Notes under the pieces: generated by a model
The model's database searches: none
The model's input: only the letters and a program-made list of their open reading frames with translations
What the model was told of the DNA's origin: nothing
NCBI GenBank assembly: GCA_016705575.1
Contig: JADIXX010000001.1
Location: forward strand, 951,001 to 1,015,000
Direction of reading: 5' to 3'
DNA from: Candidatus Aalborgicola defluviihabitans
Lineage (GTDB): Bacteria > Pseudomonadota > Gammaproteobacteria > Burkholderiales > Burkholderiaceae_C
Length of the DNA: 64,000 nt
In this document: positions 27,432 to 34,529 of the stretch, piece after piece
Position numbering within the stretch: position 1 is the stretch's first letter
Layout of the letters: each line of letters starts with the position of its first letter
Translations under genes and position numbers: made by a program

Positions 27432-29308
27432 GCGGCATTGCAGGCATTATTCGCTTTGACGGCGTACCCGTTGAAGCCGGGCTGGTAGAAGGCATGACGG
27501 GCGCTATGGCCTATCGGGGGCCGGATGGTATCAACCACTGGTGCAAAGGGCCGGTCGCGTTGGGCCAGTGCATGCTGCGCACCACGCCCGAATCGCTAGA
27601 AGAGTGCCAGCCACTGTGCAATGACGACGAGAGCCTGGTTCTGGTGCTGGATGGCCGACTGGACAACTGGGAAGAACTGCGCGCAGAGTTGCTAGATTGC
27701 GGGGCCGCGTTGCGCGATCGCTCCGACGCAGAGTTGGTGCTTAACGCCTACCAGACCTGGGGCGAAGATTGCCTTGCACACCTGGACGGTGATTTTGCGT
27801 TGGTAATTTGGGATGCACGGCAACACAAGGCTTTTTGTGCCCGCGACCGCATGGGGCTGAAGCCCTTTCATTACCATTGGCGCGACGGTATTTTGGTTTT
27901 TGCATCCGAGTTGCACCCAATTCTGACGCTACCCTGGGTAACACAAGTGCCCAACCAGGGCATGTTGGCAGAATTTTTGGCCGCAAAGTGGTTTTCCAGA
28001 GACGAGACGCTTTGGACGGGGGTTATGCGTCTGGTTGCAGCGCACTGCATGGTGATTGGCGCCGGCGGGTTGCAACTGAAACCGTATTGGGCACCCGACT
28101 TGAACGCAACACTGCCCTACACCACCGATGCGCAATACATTGCCCATTACCGCGAATTGCTGTTCGACATCGTGCGGCGCCAATCACGTTCACACAAGCC
28201 GGTTGCCATTGATGTAAGCGGCGGCCTGGATTCTTCTGCACTGTTTTGCATTGCAGAACGTCTGCGCCACGACGGGCTTCTGCCTGCCCCAGGCATGGAT
28301 GGCTATACATTGGCATTTACCGGCGACAGCGCTGCCGACGAAATTGCCTATGCACGGGCGGTGGGTGAACACACCGGCACCATTATTCACGAAATTCCAC
28401 CCACCATACAGCCGTTGGAGTGGTACGCAGAACAAGCTCAAACCTACAAAGAGTTCCCCGGCTTTCCCAATGCAGATATGGCGATGGGAATATTGCGTGA
28501 AGCCGCAAAAAAAAGCTGTGTCCAGATAACCGGCGAAGGCGGCGACCACTGGTTGCAGGGGTCTCGGGAGCACTATGCAGACTTGATCGCACAAGGGCAT
28601 TGGTACGCTGTGGCCAAACATTTCAGGGCAGACGCATCGGCTTTTGGATCTAAAAATGCAATTGCATGGTTTGCCAGAAATGGAGTCTTTGCGCTATTGC
28701 CCATGACGTTGCAAAGCAGATTGCGATGGCTGGTTCATACAGTCAAGGGAAGGCGCCCGCCCACCGCCGACAATTGGCTGGCGCCACTCATGCTGCAGGA
28801 ATTTAACAAACGAAAAGCGCTGGCTACGGCCCAGCCCAACGGGGGCAAGCACAAACCCGGTCAGGGCGATCTATTGGCGGCCCTACACAGAGCTTTGGAT
28901 GCCCAAGTGTTGGAGCGTGCAGAGCGACGCAATGCCCGCGCAGGGATTGAAATTCGGCATCCGTTCTTTAGCCACAGGTTTGTGCAATTTGCCTTTTCAA
29001 CCCCGCCACACCTAAGGTTGCAGGGCAATATAAGCAAAGTCATACACCGCCAGGGCATGAAAGATGTACTGCCACGCGTCATTCTTGAACGCAACGACAA
29101 GGCCGAATTTTCGGGTGTATTCCGGTTAAAACTGGACGCAATGGAAGGCGCATTCACCATGGAAATTCCGAGCAAACGCCCGACGTGGGTCACGGAAGTG
29201 GGCATGATTGACCTCTTTGCGTCATACCGCAAAAACCCACAATCTGGCTGGCTGGTCTGGATTTTATGGAGCATTTATGTCTGTGATACCATCTTTAAGC
29301 CGAGTTAA
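27428..29308 (+). CDS. Lasso macrolactam synthetase, asparagine-synthase-like C protein
   Basis: This 626-residue homologue of asparagine synthase B closes the ring between the core N-terminus and an acidic side chain after adenylating the acid. It begins MSGIAG, so the Cys2 glutaminase nucleophile of true AsnB is replaced by Ser, as expected for lasso cyclases that do not use glutamine. The ATP-pyrophosphatase loop DVSGGLDSSALFC lies near residues 262-274, and GEGGDHWLQGS is the downstream active-site segment. It lies between the B2 peptidase (four-base overlap) and the precursor (54-bp gap). Confidence 0.94.
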   Translation: MSGIAGIIRFDGVPVEAGLVEGMTGAMAYRGPDGINHWCKGPVALGQCMLRTTPESLEECQPLCNDDESLVLVLDGRLDNWEELRAELLDCGAALRDRSDAELVLNAYQTWGEDCLAHLDGDFALVIWDARQHKAFCARDRMGLKPFHYHWRDGILVFASELHPILTLPWVTQVPNQGMLAEFLAAKWFSRDETLWTGVMRLVAAHCMVIGAGGLQLKPYWAPDLNATLPYTTDAQYIAHYRELLFDIVRRQSRSHKPVAIDVSGGLDSSALFCIAERLRHDGLLPAPGMDGYTLAFTGDSAADEIAYARAVGEHTGTIIHEIPPTIQPLEWYAEQAQTYKEFPGFPNADMAMGILREAAKKSCVQITGEGGDHWLQGSREHYADLIAQGHWYAVAKHFRADASAFGSKNAIAWFARNGVFALLPMTLQSRLRWLVHTVKGRRPPTADNWLAPLMLQEFNKRKALATAQPNGGKHKPGQGDLLAALHRALDAQVLERAERRNARAGIEIRHPFFSHRFVQFAFSTPPHLRLQGNISKVIHRQGMKDVLPRVILERNDKAEFSGVFRLKLDAMEGAFTMEIPSKRPTWVTEVGMIDLFASYRKNPQSGWLVWILWSIYVCDTIFKPS

Positions 29309-29362
29309 CTTTGTATCGGGCACTTTTCGAGCATGCCAGGCTTAAAAAATAGGGAATGAACA

Positions 29363-29560
29363 ATGAACAATACACAGCCAAACCAATTAGCTCCCATTCA
29401 AATGAAAGGTGCTTTGGCAGCCCAATCGCAAAAGTTGGCTTATGCGGCACCGGTGCTGCAGGTTTATGGATCTGTGGCCCAGCTAACCCAAGGATCAGGC
29501 AGCCTCGCTTCGGACAACTTAATGCCCGGTAGTGGTGAAAAGCATACTAGTTCGATGTAG
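29363..29560 (+). CDS. Lasso peptide precursor (A)
   Basis: This 65-residue peptide has a 43-residue leader with the recognition motif YAAPVL (residues 27-32), which matches the YxxPxL motif bound by PqqD-like proteins. The leader ends LTQ, with Thr at the conserved penultimate position. The predicted 22-residue core begins GSGSLASD and continues NLMPGSGEKHTSSM. Gly1 and Asp8 would form an eight-residue macrolactam ring, leaving a 14-residue tail with several Ser and Thr. AGGG precedes the ATG. The cleavage site and ring are inferred from family rules; no close homologue was compared. Confidence 0.9.
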   Translation: MNNTQPNQLAPIQMKGALAAQSQKLAYAAPVLQVYGSVAQLTQGSGSLASDNLMPGSGEKHTSSM

Positions 29561-29639
29561 ACGGACAAATTGAACGAAACTATATTAGCACTTTATTGTT
29601 GTAACCCCTGCATGGCTATTGTGCGATATTTAGAGTGTC

Positions 29640-29667
29640 GTCAGCCTTCGCTCGTCGGTTGACTTTT
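29640..29667 (+). terminator. Hairpin with T run between precursor and kinase (possible attenuator)
   Basis: GTCAGCC (29640-29646) pairs with GGTTGAC (29657-29663), with one G-T wobble, around a 10-nt loop. It is followed by TTTT (29664-29667). It lies after the precursor and overlaps the first possible kinase start codon. Partial termination here would give more precursor mRNA than kinase mRNA. The T run is short, so this is tentative. Confidence 0.4.
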
Positions 29668-30535
29668 GTTGCCAGTTAAATTTACAACGGCGCCTGCACA
29701 CCAGCAGCAGATTGTTGAGTCGGCTTGCTTTCACCAATGGGTTCTTCCAGACGGTCGCAACTGGACGCATTTTTATCGTACTGCGCATGGTTACCTTTTG
29801 CGCTTTCCTGATCTTGGTGACTACGAGGTTTCTCACGATGGAACCGAGGTCATTTGCTTTCCGGTGCCATCGGTAACGGAAGAAACGTCACGCCATCTTT
29901 TCCTGAATCAGGTTTTGCCACTGGCGCTCGCCAGGCAAGGCATGCTGGTGCTGCATGCCAGCGCAGTAGAAATCGGAGACAGCGCTGTTGCATTTATTGG
30001 CGCTTCCGGCATGGGAAAATCGACTCTAGCTGCGAGTTTTGCCACCAACGGTTTTCGTTTTTTGACCGACGACGGGTTACTGCTGGAACCGCGACAAGAC
30101 GCTTGCTATGTATTGCCCAGCCATCCATCCATTCGTTTGTGGGATGACAGCCAGGACGCACTCATTGGCGTGGAAGTCAACATCGCTCCTCCGGTTCAAT
30201 TCACCCGCAAGGTCCGTTTTCTGGCCGGCGAGTCCGTCGCTTTTTGCGATCAGGCACGACCGCTGCGCCGAATCTATTTTCTTGGAGAAAACTTTGGCTC
30301 GCCACTCGAATTTGTCAGCATGAGCCCAGCACTCGCGTTGATTGAGTTGGTGAAGCATTCGTTCCTGCTTGACATTGAAATGAAAGACCTGCTGGCGGCG
30401 CAGTTCGAAAAATTGTCGGCGCTGGTCAGTCAGCCCCTATGCTACCAATTGAATTTTCCACGCAGCTTTGACAGCTTGGCCGCTATTCGGCAAGCCATTG
30501 TGGAGCACTCAACACATGAGAACAAAGTCCAATGA
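29666..30535 (+). CDS. HprK-like kinase of the lasso-peptide cluster (K)
   Basis: This 289-residue protein is related to HPr kinase/phosphorylase. It has a Walker A motif GASGMGKST near residues 112-120, preceded by LHASAVEIGDSAVAF as in HprK-type kinases, and the acidic segment RFLTDDGLLLE. Homologues in lasso clusters (paeninodin type) phosphorylate a Ser at the thread C-terminus. Here the core ends HTSSM, so Ser20 or Ser21 is a candidate, perhaps after trimming of Met22. The only in-frame starts after the upstream stop are TTG codons at 29666 and 29669, so the N-terminus is uncertain. The stop overlaps the next gene (ATGA). Confidence 0.85.
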   Translation: MLPVKFTTAPAHQQQIVESACFHQWVLPDGRNWTHFYRTAHGYLLRFPDLGDYEVSHDGTEVICFPVPSVTEETSRHLFLNQVLPLALARQGMLVLHASAVEIGDSAVAFIGASGMGKSTLAASFATNGFRFLTDDGLLLEPRQDACYVLPSHPSIRLWDDSQDALIGVEVNIAPPVQFTRKVRFLAGESVAFCDQARPLRRIYFLGENFGSPLEFVSMSPALALIELVKHSFLLDIEMKDLLAAQFEKLSALVSQPLCYQLNFPRSFDSLAAIRQAIVEHSTHENKVQ

Positions 30536-30804
30536 ACTTGAGTGACAGATTTGCCGTTCCGCCGGATGTCATGGCGCGACAGGTCGGGGAAGAAACCGTT
30601 ATTCTGGATCTTGCCAGTGGTACCTACTTTGGCCTGGATCCGGTTGGCGCACACATGTGGCAAGCCATGGTCGAAGGCAAAACCCTCGCGCAAGTGTGCG
30701 AGCGGATGTTGGCCATGTATGAAGTGTCACGCGGCGATATTGAACGCGATGTACTGGCGCTTGGACAGAAACTATTTGACAAGAAGTTGATAGCCCTTTT
30801 GTAA
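30532..30804 (+). CDS. PqqD-like precursor recognition protein (lasso B1/RRE)
   Basis: This 90-residue protein has the PqqD fold pattern: three short strands (FAVPPDVMARQVG, TVILDLASGTYFGLD) followed by helices (VGAHMWQAMVEGK, LAQVCERMLAMY). It would bind the YAAPVL leader motif and deliver the precursor to the B2 protease and C cyclase. In this cluster it is separated from B2 by the C, A and K genes. It overlaps the kinase gene by four bases and is the last gene of the operon. Confidence 0.9.
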   Translation: MNLSDRFAVPPDVMARQVGEETVILDLASGTYFGLDPVGAHMWQAMVEGKTLAQVCERMLAMYEVSRGDIERDVLALGQKLFDKKLIALL

Positions 30805-30857
30805 GCGGTTACCCATCCACTTGTGTATTGAACAAGCTGGCGCGGCGCTTGCCGCAG

Positions 30858-32306
30858 TCAATTGACTCGGCCATAGGTATCTTCCAGCCGCACAATGTCG
30901 TCCTCCCCAAGGTAGGAGCCCGACTGCACTTCAATAATCTCCAGCGGCACTTTGCCGGGGTTGGCCAGCCGGTGGACCTGCCCGAGGGGAATATAGGTGC
31001 TTTGGTTTTCGCCCAAGAGCATGACCTTGTCGCCATTGGTCACTTCGGCCGTGCCGCTAACCACCACCCAGTGCTCGGCACGGTGGTGGTGCATTTGCAG
31101 GCTCAGGGTGGCGCCGGGGTTCACCACAATGCGTTTAACCTGAAAACGCTCGCCAGCGTCCACGCTGTCATACACGCCCCAGGGGCGCGCCACGCGGCGG
31201 TGGTGTTGGGCTTGGGGAACACCCTGTGCTTCAAGCTGTGCGACCACGTTTTTGACCTGCTCGGCATGGGCGGCATCGGCTACCAGCACCGCGTCTGCTG
31301 TGTCGATGATGAGCAAGTTGCTGGTGCCCAGGGCCACCACGGGGCGATGCGGTGCGTGGATGAAGGTGTTGGTAGCCTGCACGGTATGGCCCTGGCCATG
31401 CACGCGGTTGCCGTTTTCGTCCGGCGCGGTCAGTTCAGCGACTGCATTCCAGCTACCCACATCGCTCCAGGCGGCGGCAAAGGGCAGCACGGCAACGTTG
31501 GCGGCTTTTTCCATGACGGCATAGTCGATGCTGTCAGAGCGGCAGGCGGCAAAGCCATCTGCGCCCAGGCGGCGAAAGTTGCCATCAACCGTCTGGGCGG
31601 CTATGGCTTGCTGGCACGCGGCCAATATGTCGGGGGCATGGGTTTGTAAAGCGGCCAATAAGGTGCTGGCCTGGATCAAAAAGATGCCTGCGTTCCAAAA
31701 ATGGCCTCCGGCCAGCAGAAGCTCTTGCGCGCGGGCGGCGTTGGGTTTTTCGACAAAGCACTTGACGGCGTGCGCAGCGCCCTGCCCTGCCAACGCGCCA
31801 CCTTGCTCGATGTAGCCATAGCCTGTGCTGGGAAATGTGGGCTGCACACCAAACATGACGATGGAGCCTGCCTGGGCGGCAACAACGCCCGAGCGGATGG
31901 TGGCGGCAAAGGCGGTGGCATCGGGGATGTGGTGATCTGCGGGCAAAAACAGCAGCAAGGCATCGGGTGCGGCATGGAGCGCTGCGGCGGCCATGGCGGC
32001 GGCGGTGTTGCGGGCGACGGGCTCCAACAGGATTGTGCTGTGCACGTTGGCGGCGTTGGCACACTCTTGAACCAGAAAACGGTGGTCTTCGCTGGCAACG
32101 ATGATTTGCTGGGGGCTGAGCAGTGCGGCGCGCTCCAATGTGAGCTGCAACAGGCTTTTGCCGTTGACCAACGGCACGAACTGCTTGGGCAAGGCCTTGC
32201 GGGACAAGGGCCAGAGCCGTGTACCGCTACCGCCACACAGGATGACGGGGGTGATATTTACGCTAGAGGACGTGCCAGTGGACGCCGTTGGCTCGACAAG
32301 AGTCAT
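30858..32306 (-). CDS. manC: Mannose-1-phosphate guanylyltransferase / mannose-6-phosphate isomerase
   Basis: This 482-residue bifunctional enzyme makes GDP-mannose for polysaccharide synthesis. The N-terminal nucleotidyltransferase domain has VILCGGSGTRLWPLSRKALPKQF. The C-terminal cupin (about residues 370-480) carries the isomerase signature RPWGVYDSVDAGERFQVKRI and the metal-binding HHHRAEHW. The start at 32306 has AGGGA eight bases upstream. It is convergent with the lasso operon and most likely belongs with the exopolysaccharide genes at 16.6-23.9 kb, although the lasso cluster lies between them. Confidence 0.93.
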   Translation of the reverse strand: MTLVEPTASTGTSSSVNITPVILCGGSGTRLWPLSRKALPKQFVPLVNGKSLLQLTLERAALLSPQQIIVASEDHRFLVQECANAANVHSTILLEPVARNTAAAMAAAALHAAPDALLLFLPADHHIPDATAFAATIRSGVVAAQAGSIVMFGVQPTFPSTGYGYIEQGGALAGQGAAHAVKCFVEKPNAARAQELLLAGGHFWNAGIFLIQASTLLAALQTHAPDILAACQQAIAAQTVDGNFRRLGADGFAACRSDSIDYAVMEKAANVAVLPFAAAWSDVGSWNAVAELTAPDENGNRVHGQGHTVQATNTFIHAPHRPVVALGTSNLLIIDTADAVLVADAAHAEQVKNVVAQLEAQGVPQAQHHRRVARPWGVYDSVDAGERFQVKRIVVNPGATLSLQMHHHRAEHWVVVSGTAEVTNGDKVMLLGENQSTYIPLGQVHRLANPGKVPLEIIEVQSGSYLGEDDIVRLEDTYGRVN

Positions 32307-32467
32307 GCTTTTAATTCCCTGAATATGCTTGCAAGCCTGAGAGCTTACATTCTTTGTTGTGACGCGATGATTGTGCCAATCGGCCAGCGTTTGGCTGACG
32401 AGCGGTTCTGTGGGCTGCCCCACATAGAATGCGTTTCACACCCCCCCCAAGTACGACACGCATTTTC

Positions 32468-33223
32468 ATGATTCAACTCATTGCCGGTTTTGCCATTGCG
32501 GCACTGCTGACCGTTCTGCTGGGCGAAGCCATGTCCCTGTCCTTGTCGGATGATGACCGCATATTGTTGTTTGTGGTGTTACTTTTGGTGCAGTTTGCGC
32601 TGTTTGCGTTGGTGATGGCGATTGTGGATCTGGTGAACATGGCCAAACACCAAAAGGAAGACGAGCCGTGGCCGTTTGTCTGGAAGCTGTTGCTGGGCAA
32701 ATTGCAGGCGCACCGGTGGCCGCTGGCCTTGGGCGGAATGTCAGTGGTGGGTTTGGTCGGCTACCTAGTGGTTGAAATGCCCGGGGTGATCCCTGATGCG
32801 AAAACGCCTATTGCAAATACTACGGCCCACGCTGTAGTGGCAGAAGCACCAGCCGAAGCGTTAGCAGCAATGCAAGTCTCGACAGCGGAGCCATTCATTC
32901 GCAAATGGGCCAAAGCATGGGAGACTGGGCAGACCGATTTGTACGTGACCATGTACAGCCCCGGCTTTACGCCCGAGGACGCCATGCCCCGCAACCAGTG
33001 GGAAAAACTACGCCGCCAGCGGGTGGACACTGCCAAACAAATTGTGATCGAAATTTTGGAACTGGCGGTAAGCCCGCTGGGCGGCAACCGAGCGGAGGCG
33101 GTTTTTACACAGCGGTACTCATCAAAGGGTTACAAGGATATATCGCGCAAGACGATGACCATGGAATACGTGGATGGGCAATGGCTGATTCTGACTGAGC
33201 GCGCGGAACCACTACCGCTGTAG
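32468..33223 (+). CDS. Membrane protein with C-terminal Cds6/NTF2-like domain
   Basis: This 251-residue protein has three predicted membrane helices (residues 2-22, about 28-55 and about 82-102) followed by an Ala-rich linker. The C-terminal region (about 140-250) has the pattern FIRKWAKAWETGQTDLYVTMYSPGF, RRQRVDTAKQIVIEI and YKDISRKTMTMEYVDGQWLILTE. This is typical of the Cds6/SnoaL-like fold found at the end of some L,D-transpeptidase-related proteins. Its function is unknown. The linker region (about 32796-32850) weakly resembles the 56-bp repeat, but too weakly to call. Confidence 0.7.
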   Translation: MIQLIAGFAIAALLTVLLGEAMSLSLSDDDRILLFVVLLLVQFALFALVMAIVDLVNMAKHQKEDEPWPFVWKLLLGKLQAHRWPLALGGMSVVGLVGYLVVEMPGVIPDAKTPIANTTAHAVVAEAPAEALAAMQVSTAEPFIRKWAKAWETGQTDLYVTMYSPGFTPEDAMPRNQWEKLRRQRVDTAKQIVIEILELAVSPLGGNRAEAVFTQRYSSKGYKDISRKTMTMEYVDGQWLILTERAEPLPL

Positions 33224-33264
33224 CCATTATTTACCCAGCGCGCCAGAGTGCGCACCAACCTATC

Positions 33265-33298
33265 AAAAAAAAGCACCGAACGTTTCCGCTAAGTGCTT
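33265..33298 (-). terminator. Rho-independent terminator for tRNA-Val
   Basis: On the minus strand AAGCAC (33298-33293) pairs with GTGCTT (33276-33271). The hairpin runs directly into eight T residues. It lies 18 bp past the tRNA 3' end. Confidence 0.8.
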
Positions 33299-33315
33299 GA
33301 TTTGTAACCAAATTT

Positions 33316-33390
33316 TGGTGGGCAGTACAAGTTTCGAACTTGTGACCCCTGCAGTGTGAATGCAGTGCTCTACCCCTGAGCTAACCGCCC
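33316..33390 (-). tRNA. tRNA-Val (CAC)
   Basis: The minus strand folds as a complete tRNA. The acceptor GGGCGGT pairs with ACTGCCC. The D arm is GCTCAGGGGTAGAGC. The anticodon stem CTGCA/TGCAG encloses the loop TTCACAC with anticodon CAC. The T arm is ACAAGTTCGAAACTTGT, and CCA is encoded at 33316-33318. It reads Val GTG codons. Confidence 0.93.
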
Positions 33391-33430
33391 TGAATATGTA
33401 TTCAGTGAGCCTTAAATTATACAACAACCT

Positions 33431-34132
33431 TCACGCTGCTTTGCGCCAAACCGTCGTTCCACCGCTGGATTTATCCAATTGCGTCAACACCTCTTCGTGC
33501 GCAGCCAGTTCCTGGGCGTTGGCTGCCACGACCGGCAAATCAAATCCGCGCAGATCGATCTTTACCCTGGCAACGCCGCCTTCGCTAGGTGCACCCACAT
33601 CCATCAAAAGTGCGTCCTGCCCACGGGTCATGTTGATATAGACATCGGCCAGCAGCTCAGCATCCAGCAGTGCGCCGTGCAGGGTGCGCCCGGAGTTGTC
33701 AACCTCCAGCCGGTCGCACAGGGCGTCCAGGCTGTTGCGCTTGCCGGGGAACATTTCCTTGGCCATAACCAGGGTGTCAATAACCCCCGATACATGCGCC
33801 TTGAACCGGGGGCGCCCCAGCAAGGCCAGTTCCATGTCCAGAAAACCCAGGTCAAAGGGTGCGTTGTGGATGATGACTTCTGCGCCCTGCACATAAGACA
33901 GCAAATCTTCCGCCACAGCGGCAAAGGCCGGCTTGTCGCTCAAAAATTCGGTGGTCAAACCGTGTACCCGCAAGGCGCCCTCTTCGCTGTCGCGCCCTGG
34001 GTTCAGGTAAACGTGGAAGTTGTTGCCGGTTAGCTTGCGGTTGAGCAGCTCCACGCAGCCAATTTCTACCAGCCGGTCGTCCTTGTCAAAGTAGAAACCG
34101 GTGGTTTCCGTGTCCAGAATGATTTGGCGCAT
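33431..34132 (-). CDS. dnaQ: DNA polymerase III epsilon subunit (3'-5' exonuclease)
   Basis: This 233-residue proofreading exonuclease has the three Exo motifs: DTETTGF near residue 7, HNAPFDLGFLD near 95, and HGALLDAELLADVY near 150. The length matches DnaQ without extra domains. The start MRQIILDTETTG was chosen because it aligns with the usual N-terminus. It lies two bases after the ferredoxin gene, which makes it the last gene of the isc operon transcript here; that is an unexpected partner for iron-sulfur assembly. Confidence 0.95.
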   Translation of the reverse strand: MRQIILDTETTGFYFDKDDRLVEIGCVELLNRKLTGNNFHVYLNPGRDSEEGALRVHGLTTEFLSDKPAFAAVAEDLLSYVQGAEVIIHNAPFDLGFLDMELALLGRPRFKAHVSGVIDTLVMAKEMFPGKRNSLDALCDRLEVDNSGRTLHGALLDAELLADVYINMTRGQDALLMDVGAPSEGGVARVKIDLRGFDLPVVAANAQELAAHEEVLTQLDKSSGGTTVWRKAA

Positions 34133-34134
34133 GG

Positions 34135-34473
34135 TCAGTGGTTTTCTTTTGCATGGTTGATGGTGTACCTCGGAATTTCCACCACCAAGTCTTTCTGGGC
34201 CACAAACGCCTGGCAACTCAGGCGCGAATTGGGCTCCAGGCCCCAGGCGCGGTCCAGCAGGTCTTCTTCGTTTTCGTCGAGTTCATTGAGTGAGGCCATG
34301 CCTTCCCGCACGATAACGTGGCAAGTGGTACAGGCGCAGCTCATATCACAGGCGTGCTCAATGGCAATGTTGTTTTCCAGCAGAGCCTCGCAAATCGAAG
34401 TGCCTGGCGTGGCCGTGATCTCGGCGCCCTGAGGACAGTATTCCGGGTGTGGCAGGATTTTGATAATGGTCAT
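34135..34473 (-). CDS. fdx: ISC-system 2Fe-2S ferredoxin
   Basis: This 112-residue adrenodoxin-type ferredoxin has the cluster ligands in CDMSCACTTC and a distal Cys in RLSCQAFV. It supplies electrons for iron-sulfur assembly on IscU. It follows hscA after a 56-bp gap that contains an inverted repeat, and it is next to dnaQ. The length and the HxxHAKENH-like tail fit the Fdx family. Confidence 0.95.
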   Translation of the reverse strand: MTIIKILPHPEYCPQGAEITATPGTSICEALLENNIAIEHACDMSCACTTCHVIVREGMASLNELDENEEDLLDRAWGLEPNSRLSCQAFVAQKDLVVEIPRYTINHAKENH

Positions 34474-34485
34474 TTTGATTGGTTG

Positions 34486-34522
34486 GGGTCAGAGCACATT
34501 GGCGGTGCAAGTGGTCTGACCC
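34486..34522. repeat. Inverted repeat between hscA and fdx (REP-like)
   Basis: GGGTCAGA (34486-34493) and TCTGACCC (34515-34522) are perfect inverted arms around 21 nt, and the inner bases are partly complementary. Short elements with GGGTCAGA arms are familiar between genes in beta-proteobacteria. It could stabilise or punctuate the isc mRNA. Confidence 0.55.
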
Positions 34523-34529
34523 GCAAGTT

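Noticed and set aside
27428..29308. Ordinary asparagine synthase (asnB)
   Set aside because: Cys2 is replaced by Ser, so the glutaminase is dead, and the gene overlaps the B2 peptidase gene and precedes a lasso precursor.
29363..29560. Alternative core cut giving a ring through Glu16
   Set aside because: A 16-residue ring is outside the 7-9 residue range known for lasso peptides, and the Thr at the penultimate leader position fixes the cut before Gly44.
30842..30855. Hairpin between the lasso operon and manC as a bidirectional terminator
   Set aside because: The stem is only five base pairs and has no T run on either strand.
32796..32850. Possible further copy of the 56-bp repeat (minus strand) in the Cds6-like gene
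   Set aside because: GCT and AGC fall at the right spacing and CGTAG is present, but the GAGGGCT block is missing; similarity is too weak to call.
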